64,000 bases of DNA. Origin: Anderseniella sp963787895. Lineage in GTDB: Bacteria > Pseudomonadota > Alphaproteobacteria > Rhizobiales > Aestuariivirgaceae. Shown here piece after piece: positions 63,803 through 64,000 of this stretch. Under the pieces are notes generated by a model. The model was not told the DNA's origin. It did not search any database and saw nothing but the letters and a program-made list of their open reading frames with translations. The position numbers and the translations under genes are program-made. Location: NCBI GenBank assembly GCA_963787895.1, contig CAWBEX010000007.1, positions 186,001-250,000 on the forward strand, in the 5' to 3' direction. Position 1 is the stretch's first letter. Every line of letters starts with the position of its first letter.

Positions 63803-64000
63803 TCAGCTTCCCGCCACCAGCAGCCCGAAGGCATAAACCAGCGCGACTTCCTTCAACCGGTCGAAGCGACCGGATGCGCCGCCGTGGCCTGCGCCCATTT
63901 GCGTCTTGAACAGCAAGAGGTTGTCATCAGTCTTGAGTTCACGAAGCTTAGCCACCCATTTTGCGGGTTCCCAGTATGTCACGCGCGGGTCTGTCAACCC
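63803..64000 (-). CDS. ptrB: Oligopeptidase B (S9A family), C-terminal fragment, 5' end outside window
   Basis: The minus-strand frame is open to the right edge and ends at 63803, giving about 65 residues from the end of an S9 serine peptidase. TDPRVTYWEPAKWVAKLREL and LLLFKTQMGAGHGGASGRFD are the closing parts of oligopeptidase B, and the His in GAGHGG is the catalytic histidine of the Ser-Asp-His triad. The last residues (LKEVALVYAFGLLVAGS) form the final helix. A full protein is near 690 residues. The enzyme cleaves short peptides after Arg or Lys. A 105-base gap separates it from gcdH on the same strand; I see nothing in that gap. Confidence 0.88.
   Translation of the reverse strand, partial: GLTDPRVTYWEPAKWVAKLRELKTDDNLLLFKTQMGAGHGGASGRFDRLKEVALVYAFGLLVAGS

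Overview
The window looks like a housekeeping-rich chromosomal segment of an alphaproteobacterium, most likely Hyphomicrobiales/Rhizobiales or a close relative. The reasons are a glyS-ppdK pair, a histone-deacetylase-like gene fused by overlap to xseB, a rhizobial-type (ReAV-like) asparaginase, a TIGR03808-type Tat-exported repeat protein, a RibB with a GTP-cyclohydrolase-II-like tail that has lost its zinc cysteines, a DUF853 HerA-like ATPase and a methylmalonyl-CoA mutase pair. G+C looks moderately high and coding density is very high. I saw no phage, insertion sequence, integrase, CRISPR array or rRNA. The only RNA genes are two divergent tRNAs, Pro(CGG) and Gln(TTG). The organism assignment is inference from gene families; no species can be named.

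Layout. 1-5.6 kb: end of glyS, ppdK, a SleB-type wall hydrolase with a clear terminator, and a branched-chain-type aminotransferase. 5.6-20 kb: maintenance genes (HD hydrolase, Tag glycosylase, YgfZ, Nudix, SRAP/YedK, TsaC, XseB), an acrylyl-CoA-reductase-like gene, a flavin 2-hydroxyacid dehydrogenase, a long acyl-CoA dehydrogenase, methyltransferases, an HDAC-like deacetylase and a NYN nuclease. 20-28.9 kb: dehalogenase, aroC, O-methyltransferase, MFS, phosphatase, fabI, then pdxH-SDR-transsulfuration enzyme-FG-GAP protein. 28.9-38.4 kb: two class III omega-aminotransferases, an amidase broken by a one-base frameshift, a DmdB-like acyl-CoA ligase, a 58-residue Cys-rich protein overlapping the ligase tail, an Lrp regulator, MBL hydrolase, bioY and pcaF.

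38.4-47.1 kb is the most interesting block: an RpiR regulator facing a seven-gene operon made of an N-formylglutamate-amidohydrolase-like enzyme, a TRAP transporter (Q, M, P), a glutamine-synthetase-like ligase, an aldehyde dehydrogenase and an iron alcohol dehydrogenase. The set fits import of an amino alcohol, capture as a gamma-glutamyl amide, oxidation of the alcohol to an acid, and hydrolysis back to glutamate plus an amino acid. This is a hypothesis built from family functions and gene order.

47.1-64 kb: the tRNA pair, MFS-asparaginase, TIGR03808 protein, a Rieske oxygenase of apparent quaternary-amine type coupled to a 77-residue protein, a small membrane protein, both methylmalonyl-CoA mutase subunits (the large one frameshifted), the HerA-like ATPase, a RibB fused to an N-terminal Cro/C1 helix-turn-helix with a perfect 8+8 palindrome just before its start, a DMT exporter, sodB with a terminator, gcdH and the end of an oligopeptidase B. 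Both frameshifts are single-base indels in otherwise intact genes, so sequencing error is as likely as true inactivation.
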